Positions 20,399 to 32,962 of a stretch of DNA of 64,000 nucleotides are shown piece by piece (within the stretch, counting starts at the first letter, position 1; every line of letters starts with the position of its first letter). The position numbers and the translations under genes were made by a program. The notes under the pieces were generated by a model. It was not told where the DNA came from and searched no databases. It saw only the letters and a program-made list of their open reading frames with translations. This stretch comes from Hordeum vulgare subsp. vulgare (lineage: Eukaryota; Streptophyta; Magnoliopsida; Poales; Poaceae), in NCBI RefSeq assembly GCF_904849725.1, contig NC_058521.1, positions 349,058,138-349,122,137 on the forward strand, read 5' to 3'.

Positions 20399-22147
20399 AA
20401 AGTTCTTGAGGGGTGACTCCGCCAATGAAATTCACTCTTATTCATTTTGGCAAGAACTATATGAAATCAACCTCAACCATATGCATAAGCTCAAGGAGTC
20501 ACATATTCCCTCAAAGGTAAGCAAGGAACAAGGTAATTAATGCATCTTTGGACATCATCCCATGTGTGTCTCACTCCATGTCCATAGATATTCTTGCATA
20601 TGTTCCTTTTGCTTTGGGACTAACCCATGTAGGTGAGAAGAGTAAGAAACAACAAGGATTGCTCCCAACTCAAGATGATCTTCATTAACATTGACTATCC
20701 ACCACTACTTCACCTACTTGAAGTCTTCTACGACAACAGCCAAGGTTAGTTTATCCCTCTTAGGGGGGATGTCATATCAAGGGGGAGCTTTACTCTAAAT
20801 CTTGAGTATAAGAATATCCTAGGGATACGAACACATTAATGCTTATGTAAAAGTGGTAACCCCACTTGTGCTTAACAATTTGTATGACCTCTGATCTAGT
20901 ATTCTTACTTGGCTCTTAAGTCAATATACTCATATATAGATGACTTTGTCATCGCCCAAGTGCTTGATAGCTGCTAGGATGTTTGTGCATGCTCAACATA
21001 TTTTATCTATCATCTTATTGTGTGAGCATGTTGGTATGCATGTGTTTGCTCATTCAAGGACATCCAATTGTTGTTATTTGGCTCTTGATTTATGTTTTGC
21101 CAATTGGTTGGACAAGAATTCCTAGGACCTAGTCTAGCTATCTATGATATCTCATCTCAAGTTCTATTCATGCTTCATCACAAAATTGAACAAGCACTTG
21201 TCGATCCCTCTATGTGATGGTTCACTCGGAGTTACATATCGTCAAAGGCTGCCTTCCATAACCTCTTTGAAAATCTCGGTGAAACCAACTCCACAAACTC
21301 GGTTCCACAAAATTTCCAAAGCTGATCTGGTTTTTCAATTTTGGTACCATCTAAATCACAAACTCGGTTACACCGAGTTTCCCTGTCGGCTCACAGTAGA
21401 GGAACTCGGTGACACCAATTTTGTAATCCCGGTGATACCGACAACGAATGAGTATATATTCCAGCGGACGGGTCTTTGAATTCATATCATCAAAAACATT
21501 TAACCTCAAAACCCTAAGCTACCTTGAGGACCCGTGGTCATCGCCTTTGCCTCCCCGAGCGCCTCCACCATTGGGAATCACCGTCATCGACAGAATCTTC
21601 GCCACCGTCACCGCCGTAGCCGGACCACCACCAAGTTACGGTACGGATCTGATCTCCTTCTGCGTTCCTCTATCCAACTCATATGCATTTGGAAATTTTA
21701 TCTTCAAGCCACCATATGCAAACCCTTCCCTTCGACCCGAGTATCTCGTAGCATGGAGGAACATGAAATTTTGGATCTGATATGATGCAACATGCAACTC
21801 AGTGAGACCGAGTTTGTAGAATCAGTTCCACTGATTTCCCTTTTAGGGTGCCTGAGAAGCAACTCAGTGAGACCGATCAGATATTTTCGGTCCCACTGAA
21901 ACAGACTGCCAAGTTTTTGTTACTCGAGTAAGCCTTCTCGGTGACTCTGAAATTGGCAACTCCGTGCCACCGATTTACATCCTGTAGAAGATCATACCCT
22001 AAGTTTCAGACTTCAAATTTGGAAAATCCTTCTGTGTTTTGTGATGCTCAACCCATCTTCCTTCCCTATACCTACTTCACAGGTTTGCTGGTTTGCTGCT
22101 GAGTTTTTGCTTGTCTGCCAAGATGTTTAGATCTGAAGATAGCCAAA
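20399..22147 (+). promoter_or_regulatory. M1 spacer with near-palindromes and a TATA box before the env-like ORF
   Basis: No protein gene recognised. Around 21275-21442 there are five copies of a near-palindrome of the type CTCGGTGNCACCGAG (at 21275, 21298, 21363, 21405 and 21428), then TATATATT at 21453-21460. Further degenerate copies lie at 21798, 21863, 21897, 21937 and 21961. The same motif is clustered before the TATA box of the M1 LTR. A TCAAAACCCTAAGC stretch and a GC-rich leader follow the TATA. I infer an internal promoter for the env-like ORF at 22148. Confidence 0.5.
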
Positions 22148-22248
22148 ATGATTTCAGAGAGAAGTGTTGAGACAGGGTCATGCACTAGTCCTGAGAACAC
22201 TGACTCTGACCCTAGAGCTTACAGCTCCCATGGCTTTCCCAAGGCAGC

Positions 22249-23724
22249 TGCTGCCTCTTGAGCTTGCGTTGGTTTTTCCAGTAAGTATTTCCCTCAGTTT
22301 TGAGAACCAAGGTATCAATCCAGTAGGAGAATCAAGCCCAAGTGTCTAGAGTACCTGCGCAAACACAAACAAGCTTGCACCCAACGCTATAATGGGGTTG
22401 TCAATCCCTTCAAGATTGATTCCAAAGTGAGATCTGAAGGCGGAAAGTGCAACGAAGTAAAAGTGTAAGGCTGAAAATATGATGCAAAGTAGACCCAGGG
22501 GCCATAGTGTTCACTAGAGGCTTCTCTCAAAATAGCAAATATTACGGTGGGTGAACAAATTACTGTCGAGCAATTGATAGAACCGCGCAAAGTCATGACT
22601 ATATCTAAGGCAATGATCATACATATAGGCATCACGTCCGAGACAAGTAGACCGATACTTTCTGTATCTACTACTATTACTCCACACATCGACCGCTATC
22701 CAGCATGCATCTAGTGTATTGAGTTCATGACGAACAGAGTAACGCCTTAAGAAAGATGTCATGATGTAGAGGGATAAACTCAAACCAATGATGTAAACCC
22801 CATCTTTTTACCCTTGATGGCATCAACATGATGCGTGCCTTGCTACCCGTTCTGTCACTGGGTGAGGTCACCGCACGGTATGAACCCAAAACCAAGCACT
22901 TCTCCTATTGCAAGAATCATAGATGAAGTTGGCCAAACAAAAGCCTCAACTTGAAGAGAATTACAAGGATATGAAATCATGCATATAAGAGATCAGAAGA
23001 AACTCAAATAAGATTCATAGCTAATCTGATCATAAATCCACAATTCATCGGATCTCGACAAACACACTGCAAAAGAAGATTACATCGGATAGATCTCCAT
23101 GAAGATCATGGAGAACCTTGTATTGAAGATCCAAGCGAGAGAAGAAGCCATCTAGCTACTAGCTATGGACCCGAAGGTCTATGGTGAACTACTCACGCAT
23201 CATCGGAGAGGTCATGGTGTTGATGAAGAAGCCCTCCGTATCCGAATCCCCCTCCGGCAGGGCATCAGAACATGCCCCGGATGGGATCTTGCGGAGACAC
23301 AAGCTTGCGGCGGCGGAAAAGTATTTTCGTGCATCTCTCGCGTAGTTTCAGATTTTTCGGGAATTTATAGGCGGAAGAGGTAGGGCAGACGAGCCACACG
23401 GGGCCCACAAGCCTGCTAGGCGCGACCCCCCTGGCTGCACCTAGGGGCTTCTGGCCTCCCCTGGTGGCCTCTGCCTTGGTTCTCACGTCCCCTACGTATC
23501 TTCTGTTCTGGAAAAAATCTTTTCGGAAGTTTTATTCCGTTTGGACACCGTTTAAAATTCTCCTCTGAAAGGGGTCAAAAACACGGAAAAACAAGAACTG
23601 GCACTTGGCACTGAGTTAGTAAGTTAGTTCCAAAAAAGATATAAACGGCATACAAAACATCCAAAGTTTGACAAGATAATAGCATGGAACCATCAAAAAT
23701 TATAGATACGTTGGAGACGTATCA
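22249..23724 (-). mobile_element. Element H: solo LTR (1,476 bp), Athila-like
   Basis: On the minus strand starts TGATACGTCTCCAACG and ends GGCAGCA. Flanked by a perfect target duplication gcagc (22244-22248 and 23725-23729). Related to the LTRs of A along its length and carries the same U3 inverted repeat (23405-23457), with a minus-strand CTATAAATT near 23360. Inserted in codon 34 of the M1 env-like ORF. Confidence 0.92.
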
Positions 23725-25635
23725 GCAGCCACCATGCAGAGGAAGAAAATGAACTCAGATGAAGAAGACTCAAACTTTGTGCCATAGGAAACTTTAGCTC
23801 CTCCAAAGGCTCCTAAGAAGACTGTCAGGAAAGAGTACACAAGACCTGCATATGTTAGAGCCCCTGCGTTTGCAAAGCAAAGCACGACACTCTCCACTGA
23901 TAAACCTACCAACAAGGCTGGTGTGAAGAGAGCCAGGAAGAGGGTAGTTCATGTTGTGGGGAGACAGACTTATATGTATGAGGACCGTGAAGATGATGCT
24001 GACGAAGATGAGATCCCAGTTCCTCCTAAGAAGAAGAAGCTCATGGCTGATGCCATGCCCATGAAATCTCCTCCTAAGCCTCCATCCAAGGGTAAAAAGG
24101 TTGTAGCTCATAGGAAGACAACAAAGGGTATTCCTCCAGCTGCCAAGGAGAAAGGCACTGCTTCCAGTGCCTTTGTTGCAGAGGAAGAAGATGAGAATGC
24201 ACCTATTCTCAGAAAGCTCCCACCAAATCTACCCGTGCACAATGCGGCTCACCCAATAGCTGAAGATACGAGGAAGAGGAAAGACACAAGTTTGAGGAAA
24301 TGGAGAGTTGCAGATCCATATGCCATAAGGAGAAGAACTAATGTTGATCCAAGGTTTCACACCAAGGAACAACAAGATTTCTATGAGACTATCTTGTATG
24401 GCAAGAGTCCAGCTGCCAGTGATATGAGATATGTTGACTGGGCTTACATCAAAGCCAATGAAAATTTCTTTCTCCACGTGAAAGAAAATTTCAGGCTAGT
24501 GGACATTGAAGATTTTGTTGTGAAAGAGATGACCCCATGGAATGATGAGCTGATCATGCAATTTTACTCAACTGTTCATTTCTATGGAGATGGTTCTATT
24601 GTCTGGATGACTGATGGTCACAAGTATGATTCTACGATTAATGAGTGGGCCACTATCATTGGTGCCTCCAAGCAGAAAGAGAGTGATGTTGATGTGGATT
24701 CTGAAGCAAAGATGAGCCACGACACCATGGCCAATATGTACAAGCCAATTCCTCACAAGTATTTGGCAAGTCACAAGATGGGCTCAATATACTTCTTGCA
24801 AGCAGGGATACCCTCAACTAACACCATTCTCAAACACACCTTGATGGCTAAATCAGGTGATGATAGGATGATTCGAGGACACTCCATCAGTCTGCTACAC
24901 CATTTGGACTCTCACACTAGATTTAGAGTGATGGACTTGATAGTAGAGACTATCCAGAGGACTGCTTCTGATCAGAAAAGCTCTTGTGGATATTCCACAT
25001 ACATTCATATGCTTATCAATGCCAAGCTAGGAAAGTATGCATATCTTCTTGAGAGTCCCCATCTACCCCTTCAGCCAGAATTTGAAGATAATGTAGCGGT
25101 GATGGATGAACATGATCCCATCTCAGCTGCAACAAGAATGGCAACAGAGGTAGCAAAAGTTGAGGCTGCTAGAAATGAGCCACCACCAGTTCCACAACTC
25201 AGAACTCAAACTGAGCAAATGGCATTTCTAGTTAGCTCTGTTCAAGGTATGGAGAAGAACATCCAGGAGATACTGCAAAATCAGAAAAGCCTTGAGAGAG
25301 TCATGGAAACACAGTTTCATGTCGTGGATGTGAAGGTAATGGAGTTGACCACTATAGTCAAACAACTTCAACATGAAGTTGACTCAGTGGAAATACCACA
25401 CCCATATGATGATGATGAAGATGATGATGATGAAGAGTCACCTCCTCTCACTACCACACGGTTCAGCACCCAGCCTAGATCAACTGCTGAACCTGCTCAG
25501 GAGACAAGACAGACTACATCAGCTCAAGCATATGCACCTTCAGCACCAACTCTAGATCAAGTACCTCCAGTATGCACTCTTCCATCTCCAGGACACCCAA
25601 CAGATGCCTTCGTGGATGCTCTTCTGTCGACTCCG

Positions 25636-27136
25636 TGATATGTCCATTTTGCATCATGCTTTTATATCAATATTTATTACATTATGGGCTGTTCATACAC
25701 ATTATGGTACAATAGTTATGCCTTTTCTCTCTTATTTTACAAGGTTTACATGAAGAGGGAGAAAGCCGACAACTAGAATTCTGGACTAAAAAAGGAGCAA
25801 GTATGAGAGACTTATTCTGCACAGCTCCAAAAGTTACGGAGAATTGTTTTGGAATATATAAAGAATATTGGCTGAAAGAAATACCAAAGGGGACCCACGA
25901 GGAGGTCACAAGCCAGGGGCGCGACCTACCCCCCTGGCCACGCCCGGCTGGCTTGTGGCCCCCCTGCCAGGTCTCCGGTACCCATCTTTTGCTATATGAA
26001 GGGTTTTGACCTGGAAAAAATCATATTAGAGCTTTCGGGACGAGGCGCCACCGTCTCAAGGCGGAACTTCGACAGAACCAATCTAGTGCTCCGGCGGAGC
26101 TATTCCACCGGGGAAACTTCCCTCCCGGAGGGGGAAATTGAAGCCATCATCATCACCAAGGATCCTCTCATTGAGAGGGGGTCAATCTCCATCAACACCA
26201 TCTCCTCTCCGAACCCTAGTTCATCTCTTGTATCCGATCTTTGTCTCAAAACCTCAGATTGGTACCTGTGGGTTGCTAGTGTGTTGATTACTCCTTGTAG
26301 TTGATGCTAGTTGGTTTATTTGGTGGAAGATTATATGTTCACATCCTTAATGATTATTAATACCCCTCTAATTAGGAACATGAACATGCTTTGTGAGTAG
26401 TTACGTTTGTTCCTGAGGACATGGGATAAGTCTTGTTATAAGTAATGATGTGAATTTGGTATTCGTTCGATATTTTGATAAGATGTATGTTGTCTCTCCT
26501 CTAGTGGTGTCATGTGAACTTAGACTACATGACAAGTTAGCCATTATTTGTGCCTAGGGGAAGGCATTGGGAAGTAATAAGTAGTTGATGGGTTGCTAGA
26601 GTAACACAAGCTTAAACCCTAGTTTACGCGTTGCTTTGTAAGGGGTTGATTTGGATCCATATGTTTCATGCTATGGTTAGATTTATCTTAATTCTTCTTT
26701 TGTAGTTGCAGATGCTTGCAAGAGAGGTTAGTCATAAGTGGGATGTTTGTCCAAGTAAGGGCAGCACCCAAGCACCGGTCTACCCACATATCAAATTATC
26801 AAAGTAATGAACGCGAATCATATGAGCATGATGAAAACTAACTTGACATAAATTCCCATGTGTCCTCGGGAGCACTTTGCTTTATATAAGAGTTTGTTCA
26901 GGCTTGTACTTTGCTACAAAAAGGATTGGGCCACCTTTCTGCACCATTTCTACATTTGTTAATTTCTACCCGTTACGAATTAGCTTATCACAAAACTATG
27001 TGGTACCGATAATTTCAGTGCTTGTAGAGAATACCTTACTGAAAACTGCTTGTCATTTCCTTCTCCTCCTTGTTGGGTTCGACACTCTTACTTATCAAAA
27101 GGACTACGATAGATCCCCTACACTTGTGGGTCATCA
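25636..27136 (+). repeat. 5' LTR of B (1,501 bp)
   Basis: TGATATGTCC...GTGGGTCATCA. TATA-like TATATGAA at 25993-26000. The GC-rich inverted repeat CACAAGCC...GCTTGTGGCC lies just upstream (25906-25960). Confidence 0.93.
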
Positions 27137-27150
27137 AGACTCTTTTCTAG

Positions 27151-27166
27151 TGACGTAACCGGGGAG
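27151..27166 (+). other. Degenerate primer-binding site of B
   Basis: TGACGTAACCGGGGAG aligns with TGGCGCCGTTGCCGGGGAG with a gap and a substitution. It lies 14 bp after the LTR end, the spacing seen in A. Confidence 0.6.
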
Positions 27167-27242
27167 TGAAGTGCCTTTGGTGAGTGGAACTTGGTAAGGA
27201 AAAATTTATGTACCATGCTGAAATTTACCGTCACTTGTCACT

Positions 27243-28850
27243 ATGGAAAATAATCCTTTGAGGGGCTTGTTCGGGGTATCTTCACCCCGACCGGAAGAAC
27301 AAAGGGATGCTCCTCAACCATATGCAACTACTAAAAATATTTATTACGAAATTCCTTCGGGTATGATAGAAAAATTGCTAGCTAATCCTTATGCAGGAGA
27401 TGGAACACTACATCATGATTTGCATCTAATCTATGTGGATGAAGTTTGTGGATTATTTAAGCTTGCAGGTCTACCCAAGGATGATGTCAAGAAGAAGGTC
27501 TTTTCTTTATCTTTGAAGGAAAATCCGTTGACATGGTATATGCTATGTGATGATATTGGACCATGGAATTACAACCGATTGAAATTGGAATTTCATCAGA
27601 AGTTTTATCCTATGCATCTGGTTCATCGTGATCGGAATTATATTTATAATTTTTGGCCACATGAAGGAGAAAGAACCACTCAATCTTGGGGGAGGATTAA
27701 GTCAATGTTATATTCATGCCCCAATCATGAGCTCTAGAGAGAAATTATAATTCAGAATTTTTATCCTCGGCTCTCTCGTAATGATCAATCCATGCTCGAC
27801 ACTTCTTGTGTTGGTTCCTTTATGAAGAAAGATACTGAATTCAAATGGGACTTATTGGAACAAATTAAACACAACTCTAAAGATTGGGAATTCGATGAAG
27901 GTAATGAGTCAGGTATAAGCCTTAAGTTTGATTGTGTTAAATCCTTTATAGACACCGATGCTTTTCATGATTTTAGCACTAAATATGGACTTGACTCTGA
28001 GGTAGTAGCTTCATTTTGTGAATCCTTTGCTACTCATGTTGATCTCCCCAAGGATAAGTGGTTTAGATATCGTCCTCCCATTGAAGTTAAAGTGGTTGAA
28101 CCTATTAAAGTTTAAAAAGAAACTATTATTTATAATGCTGATCCTGTTATTCCTACTGCTTATATTGTGAAACCACCCTTTCCTGTTAGAATAAAGGAAC
28201 ATGCTAAAGCTTCAACTGTGGTTCGTAAGAGTTGTGCTAGAGAACCTATACCTCCTAAATAAATTAAAGTTGAATCTAATATTGCTATGGTTAAAGGTCT
28301 CTTGGTTGATAATATTGATGGGCATGTCATTCATTTCTGTGATGAAGCTTCTAGAATTGCTAGACCTCATACTAAAGGTAAACATAGACCTATTGTTGGC
28401 GTGCCTGTTGTTTCCGTTAAAATAGGAGATCATTGTTATCATGGCTTATGTGATGTGGGTTCTAGTGTGAGTGCAATTACCTTTACCTTATACCAAGAAA
28501 TTATGAATGATATTGCACCAGCCGAATTAGACGAAATTGATGTTACCATCAAGCTTGCTAATAGAGATATTATTGGACCAATTGGGATTGTTAGAGATGT
28601 TGAAGTCTTGTGTGGGAAAATAAAGTATCCTACTGATTTTTGTGTTCTTGGTTCCCCACAAGATGATTTCTGTCCCATTATATTCGGTAGAACCTTCTTG
28701 AATACTATTAATGCTAAGATTGATTTTGAAAAAGAAACAATTACTGTAAGTTTTGGGGATGCATCTCATGAGTTCAATTTCTCTAAATTTTGTAGAAACC
28801 CCGCGACAAAGAATTGCCTAGTAAATATGAAATTATTGGTCTCTCTTCTA
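27243..28850 (+). pseudogene. gag and protease of B
   Basis: One reading frame with three in-frame stops: TAG 27735-27737, TAA 28113-28115 and TAA 28260-28262. Gag (27243 to about 28115) has the Athila-type gag domain (LKENPLTWYMLCDD, LEFHQKFYPMHLV). The protease (28287-28850) has CDVGSSVSAI, where the usual D-x-G-A is D-x-G-S, and the flap-end motif IIFGRTFLNT. A frameshift near 28840-28855 separates it from reverse transcriptase. In an intact element the frame would give particle protein and processing protease. Confidence 0.85.
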
Positions 28851-28852
28851 TC

Positions 28853-31800
28853 GTGTGCCTCCTACCGATCCCTTAGAACAATATTTGCTAGACCATGAAA
28901 ATGATATGCATGTGAATGAAAGGAATGAAATAGATAAGATTTTCTTTGATCAGCACCCTATTCTGAAACACAACCTGCGTGTTGAAATGCATGGGGATCC
29001 TCCTCCACCCAAGGGTGACCCCGTGTTTGATCTTAAACAATTATCTGATACTCTAAAGTATGCTTATCTTGATGAAAAAGAGATATATCCTATTATTATT
29101 AGTGCTAACCTTCCAGAGCATGAAGAAAATAGATTATTGAAAACTCCGAGGAAGCACCGTGCTTCTATTGGATATACCCTTGATGATCTTAAGGGCATTA
29201 GTCCCACTCTATGTCAGCACAAAATCAATATGGAGCCTGATGCTAAACCAGTTGTTGATCACCAACGACGATTAAATCCTAAAATGAAGGAAGTGGAAAG
29301 AAATGAAACACTAAAGCTTCTGGAGGCAGGTATAATTTATCCTATTGCTGGTAGTAGATGGGTTAGTCACATTCATTGTGTCCCTAAAAAGGGAGGTATT
29401 ACCGTTGCTCCTAATGATAAAGATGAATTGACCCCGCAAAGTTGTTAAATGATATAGAATGGTAACTAATTTCAGGAAATTAAATAAGGCTACTAGGAAA
29501 GATCATTACCCGCTACCTTTTATTGATAAAATGCTAGAAACACTATCCAAACATACACATTTTTGCTTTTTAGATGGTTATTCTGGCTTCTCTCAAATAC
29601 CTGTATCAAAAGAGGATCAAGAGAAGACCACCTTTACTTGCCCTTTTGGTACCTTTGCTTATAGATGTATGCCTTTCGGTTTATACAATGCCCCTGCTAC
29701 CTTTCAAAGATGTATTATGACTATATTCTCTGACTTTTGGGAATAGATTGTTGAGGTTTTCATGGATGTTTTTTCCGTTTACGGAACTTCTTTTGATGAT
29801 TGCTTGAGCAACGTTCATCGATTTTTGCAGAGATGTGAAGAAACTAATCTTGTCTTGAATTGGGAGAATTGCCACTTTATGGATAATGAAGGCATTGTCT
29901 TGGGACAGAAAATCTCGGAAAGAGGTATTGAAGTTGAAAAATCTAAAGTTGATGCCATTGAAAAAATGCCGTGTCCAACAAATATCAAAGGTATAATAAG
30001 CTTCCTTGGTCATGCTGGTTTCTATAGGAGATGTATTAAAGACTTCTCTAAGATTTCTAAGCCTCTCACTAATCTTTTGCAAAAGGATGTTTCATTCGTT
30101 TTTGATGATGATTGTGTAGAAGCATATGAAATTCTTAAGAGAGCCTTCATCACTTCACCTGTTGTTCAACCACCTGATTGGAACCTACCCTTTGAAATTA
30201 TGTGTGGTGCTAGTGGTTATGCTGTTTGTGCTGTTCTAGGACAAAGAGTTGATAAGAAATTAAATGTCATCCATTACGCTAGTAAAACACTAGACAATGC
30301 TCAAAGAAACTATGCTACCACTAAAAAAGAATTTTTAGCAGTTGTGTTTGCTTGCGATAAATTTAGACATTATATTGTTGATTTCAAAGTAACTGTTCAC
30401 ATAGACCACACCACTATTACAGACCTTATGGAAAAGAAAGATGCCGAACTTAGACTTATTAGATGGGTTCTTCTGCTACAAGAATTTAATTTCCATATTA
30501 TCGATAGTAAGGGCGCTGATAACCGTGTAGCAGATAACTTGTCTAGATTAGAGAATGTTCTTGATGACCCAGTACCTATTGATGATAGCTTCCCTGATGA
30601 ACAATTAGCTGTCATAAATGCTTCACGCAATGCTGCTTGGTATGTTGATTATGCTAACTACATCGTTGCTAAATTTATACTGCCTAGCTTCACATACGAA
30701 CAAAAGAAAAAGTTCTTCTATAATTTAAGACATTACATTTGGGACGATCCACACCTTTATAAAGAAGGAGTAGATGGTACTATTAGATGTTGTGTACTTG
30801 AGCATGAACAGGGACATATCCTATATAAGTGTCACTCCGAGGCCTACGGAGCACATCACGCTGGAGATAGAATTGCACACAAGGTATTACAATCTGGTTT
30901 CTTATTGCCTACTCTCTTCAAGGATGCTCATAAGTTTGTCTTGTCTTGTGATGAATGTCAAAGAATTGGTAATATTAGTAGACATCAGGAAATGCGTGTG
31001 AATTATTTTCTAGTCATTGAACCATTTGATGTTTGGGGTTTTGATTATATGGGACCTTTTCCAAAGTCCAACGGATATACTCATATTCTAGTTGCTGTTG
31101 ATTATGTTACTAAGTGTGTAGAAGCTATTCCAACTAGTAGTGATGATCATAACACTTGTATTAAAATGCTGAAAGAGGTTATTTTCCCTAGATTTGGAGT
31201 CCCTAGATATTTAATGAGTGATGGTGGTTTACACTTTATTCATGGTGCTTTCCGTAAATTGATTGCTAGGTATGATGTTAATCATAAAATTGCATCTCCT
31301 TATTATCCTCAGTCTAGTGGGCAAGTAGAATTGAGCAATAGAGAAATTAAATTGATCTTGCCAAAGACCATTAATAGATCTAGAAATAATTGGTCTAAGA
31401 AACTTGACGATGCATTATGTGCTTATAGTACCGCTTACAAAAACCCTATGGGTATGTCTCCTTATAAAACGGTTTATGGTAAAGAATGTCACTTACCCCT
31501 GGAGCTAGAACATAAAGCTTATTGGTCTATTAAAGAGCTTAACGATGATTTCAAACTTGCTGGTGAAAAGAGGTTATTTGACATTAGCTTGCTTGATGAA
31601 TGGATAACCCAGGCCTATGAGAATGCTAAGTTGTTGAAAGAAAAGGTTAAGAGATGGCATGGTAGAAGGATACAAAAGCGTGAATTCAATGTAGGTGATC
31701 ATGTCTTTCTATACAACTCTCGTTTAAGATTTTTTGCAGGAAAACTTCTCTCTAAATGGGAAGGGCCTTACATTATTGAGGAAGTATATCATTCTGGTGC

Positions 31801-31885
31801 CATCAAGATCAACAACGTCGAAGGCACAAATCCGAAAGTGGTGAATGGACAAAGAATAAACATTATATCTCAGGTACTCCCATAA
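28853..31885 (+). pseudogene. pol of B: reverse transcriptase, RNase H, integrase
   Basis: The N-terminal RT part is 28855-29448 (WVSHIHCVPKKGGI); a frame change near 29430-29455 leads to 29459-29746 (LDGYSGFSQIPV, CPFGTFAYRCMPFGL). A TAG at 29744-29746 is followed by 29762-31885. The catalytic motif, normally F/Y-M-D-D, reads FMDV: codon 29768-29770 is GTT (Val), which would abolish RT activity. RNase H shows the MCGASGYAV and ADNLSR motifs. The integrase has a zinc-finger-like HH-CC (AHHAGD, CDECQ) and a D-D-E core in FDYMG, LMSDGG and GQVELSN. There is no chromodomain, as expected for Athila. Confidence 0.88.
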
Positions 31886-32059
31886 ATGTTGAAACTAATA
31901 TTATCAATACCATAACTACGAAAGAGTACATTAGGGAGACCTATCATAACGTTTCAGACTCCGAAAAGGAATTGGTATGTGTTACGGTAAGCAAACCGAC
32001 TCCAAAACTTTTCCAATGGAAATTTTTATCAGTTTTGGAATATTTAAAAAATTAGGAAA

Positions 32060-32240
32060 ATTGAAAGCAATCCAAAGAGTGCATGAGGAGGCGACAAGCC
32101 ATGAGGGCGTGACCTACCCCCTGGCCGCGCCCTACAGGCTTGTGGCCACCCCGTGCACCCTCCGTACTCCGTTTTCTTGTGGAATACTCTTTCGAGTCGG
32201 TAAAAATTCATTATATAATCTCCCGGAGGTTTTGACCTTC
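32060..32240 (+). promoter_or_regulatory. U3-like segment inside B, upstream of ORF3
   Basis: GAGGAGGCGACAAGCC...GGCTTGTGGCC (32087-32148) aligns with 25900-25960 of B's own LTR. A TATATAA box at 32212-32218 and GGTTTTGACC at 32228 parallel TATATGAA and GGTTTTGACC of the LTR (25993, 26003). ORF3 starts 62 bp after this. TTTCTGCAG at 32279-32287 looks like a splice acceptor. Promoter function is inferred. Confidence 0.5.
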
Positions 32241-32301
32241 GTATCACGACAATATCTCCTATTTTTGTTTTGAGTTATTTCTGCAGCAGATTTCGAGTAA
32301 C

Positions 32302-32835
32302 ATGTCGTCCCAAGATTCCGATGGGGAGAGCTATGTATCACATTATCTTGCCAATCCCAAGCTCTACAGGGACGTAGATCCTTATGGATTGTTCTCGGAG
32401 GAGGAACAGGAGATATACAAGTATGCGGAAGAAAACTCAGACGAAGAGGAGATTCCGCTACCTCGACCCGAAGATATGCATGTGGAGTTCAAGAAGTCGA
32501 GTCTCCCAAATACAAGTAGAAAACCCAAGGTTCTATTTATCCCTTCTTGTTTTCTGCAGGAGAGCAAGGGTGAATTATGTCAAAAGATATTGAGGCTCGA
32601 GCAGGAAGTAGACGATATGAGGGAACAAAATTTCATGCTTAAGAGGAAACTTGATAAGCTTCCAACTTTACCAACAACTCCAGCATCGCTACCTCCAAAG
32701 AAAGACAACCAAACACATGGGTATGGAAGCTCCCCTTGGCTTGTGCCAAGCTTGGGGGAGGTGCCCCGTTATCGTATCACCATCATACCTTTTCATTTTT
32801 TCATTTTTTGTTCGATCCTTTTGGTTATATCTTGA
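32302..32835 (+). CDS. ORF3 of B (177 aa): acidic, coiled coil, hydrophobic C-terminus
   Basis: Intact frame from ATG 32302. The N-terminal third is acidic and Ser/Tyr-rich (about residues 1-60). A coiled coil with leucine/isoleucine spacing spans about residues 92-125 (ELCQKILRLEQEVDD). A proline-rich stretch and a hydrophobic end (FHFFIFCSILLVIS) could be a membrane segment. It lies between integrase and the 3' LTR, the place of env-like ORFs in Athila. I do not recognise a named family; env-like is positional inference. The 3' end of the frame overlaps the polypurine-like tract at 32749, so the last 30 residues may be fortuitous. Confidence 0.55.
   Translation: MSSQDSDGESYVSHYLANPKLYRDVDPYGLFSEEEQEIYKYAEENSDEEEIPLPRPEDMHVEFKKSSLPNTSRKPKVLFIPSCFLQESKGELCQKILRLEQEVDDMREQNFMLKRKLDKLPTLPTTPASLPPKKDNQTHGYGSSPWLVPSLGEVPRYRITIIPFHFFIFCSILLVIS
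32749..32766 (+). other. Internal polypurine-like tract of B
   Basis: AAGCTTGGGGGAGGTGCC has the same core as the true PPT at 58177-58192 but lies about 1.5 kb upstream of the 3' LTR once C and D are removed. A second plus-strand primer site is possible. Confidence 0.45.
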
Positions 32836-32962
32836 TCTAGTAGAATAAAGTTGTAGTGTGATCTAGTTTTGTGTTTTTCTTTATGTCCCCCCTATGTAAG
32901 CAAGTCCGAGAGTTATATAATAAAGAGTAGTTTTGAGTCGAGGGCTTTGCTTGTTTGCTATG
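32836..32962 (+). other. 3' non-coding region of B, piece 1
   Basis: AT-rich untranslated sequence following ORF3, cut by C at 32962. The last five bases, ctatg, are the left copy of C's target duplication. Confidence 0.7.

Noticed and set aside
23923..25638. 571-codon frame as an independent plant host gene
   Set aside because: It is the middle of the M1 env-like ORF: the true frame starts upstream at 22148, continues past H, and ends after B at 59745.
29681..30082. 133-codon minus-strand frame in B pol
   Set aside because: Lies opposite the reverse-transcriptase coding region and is its shadow.
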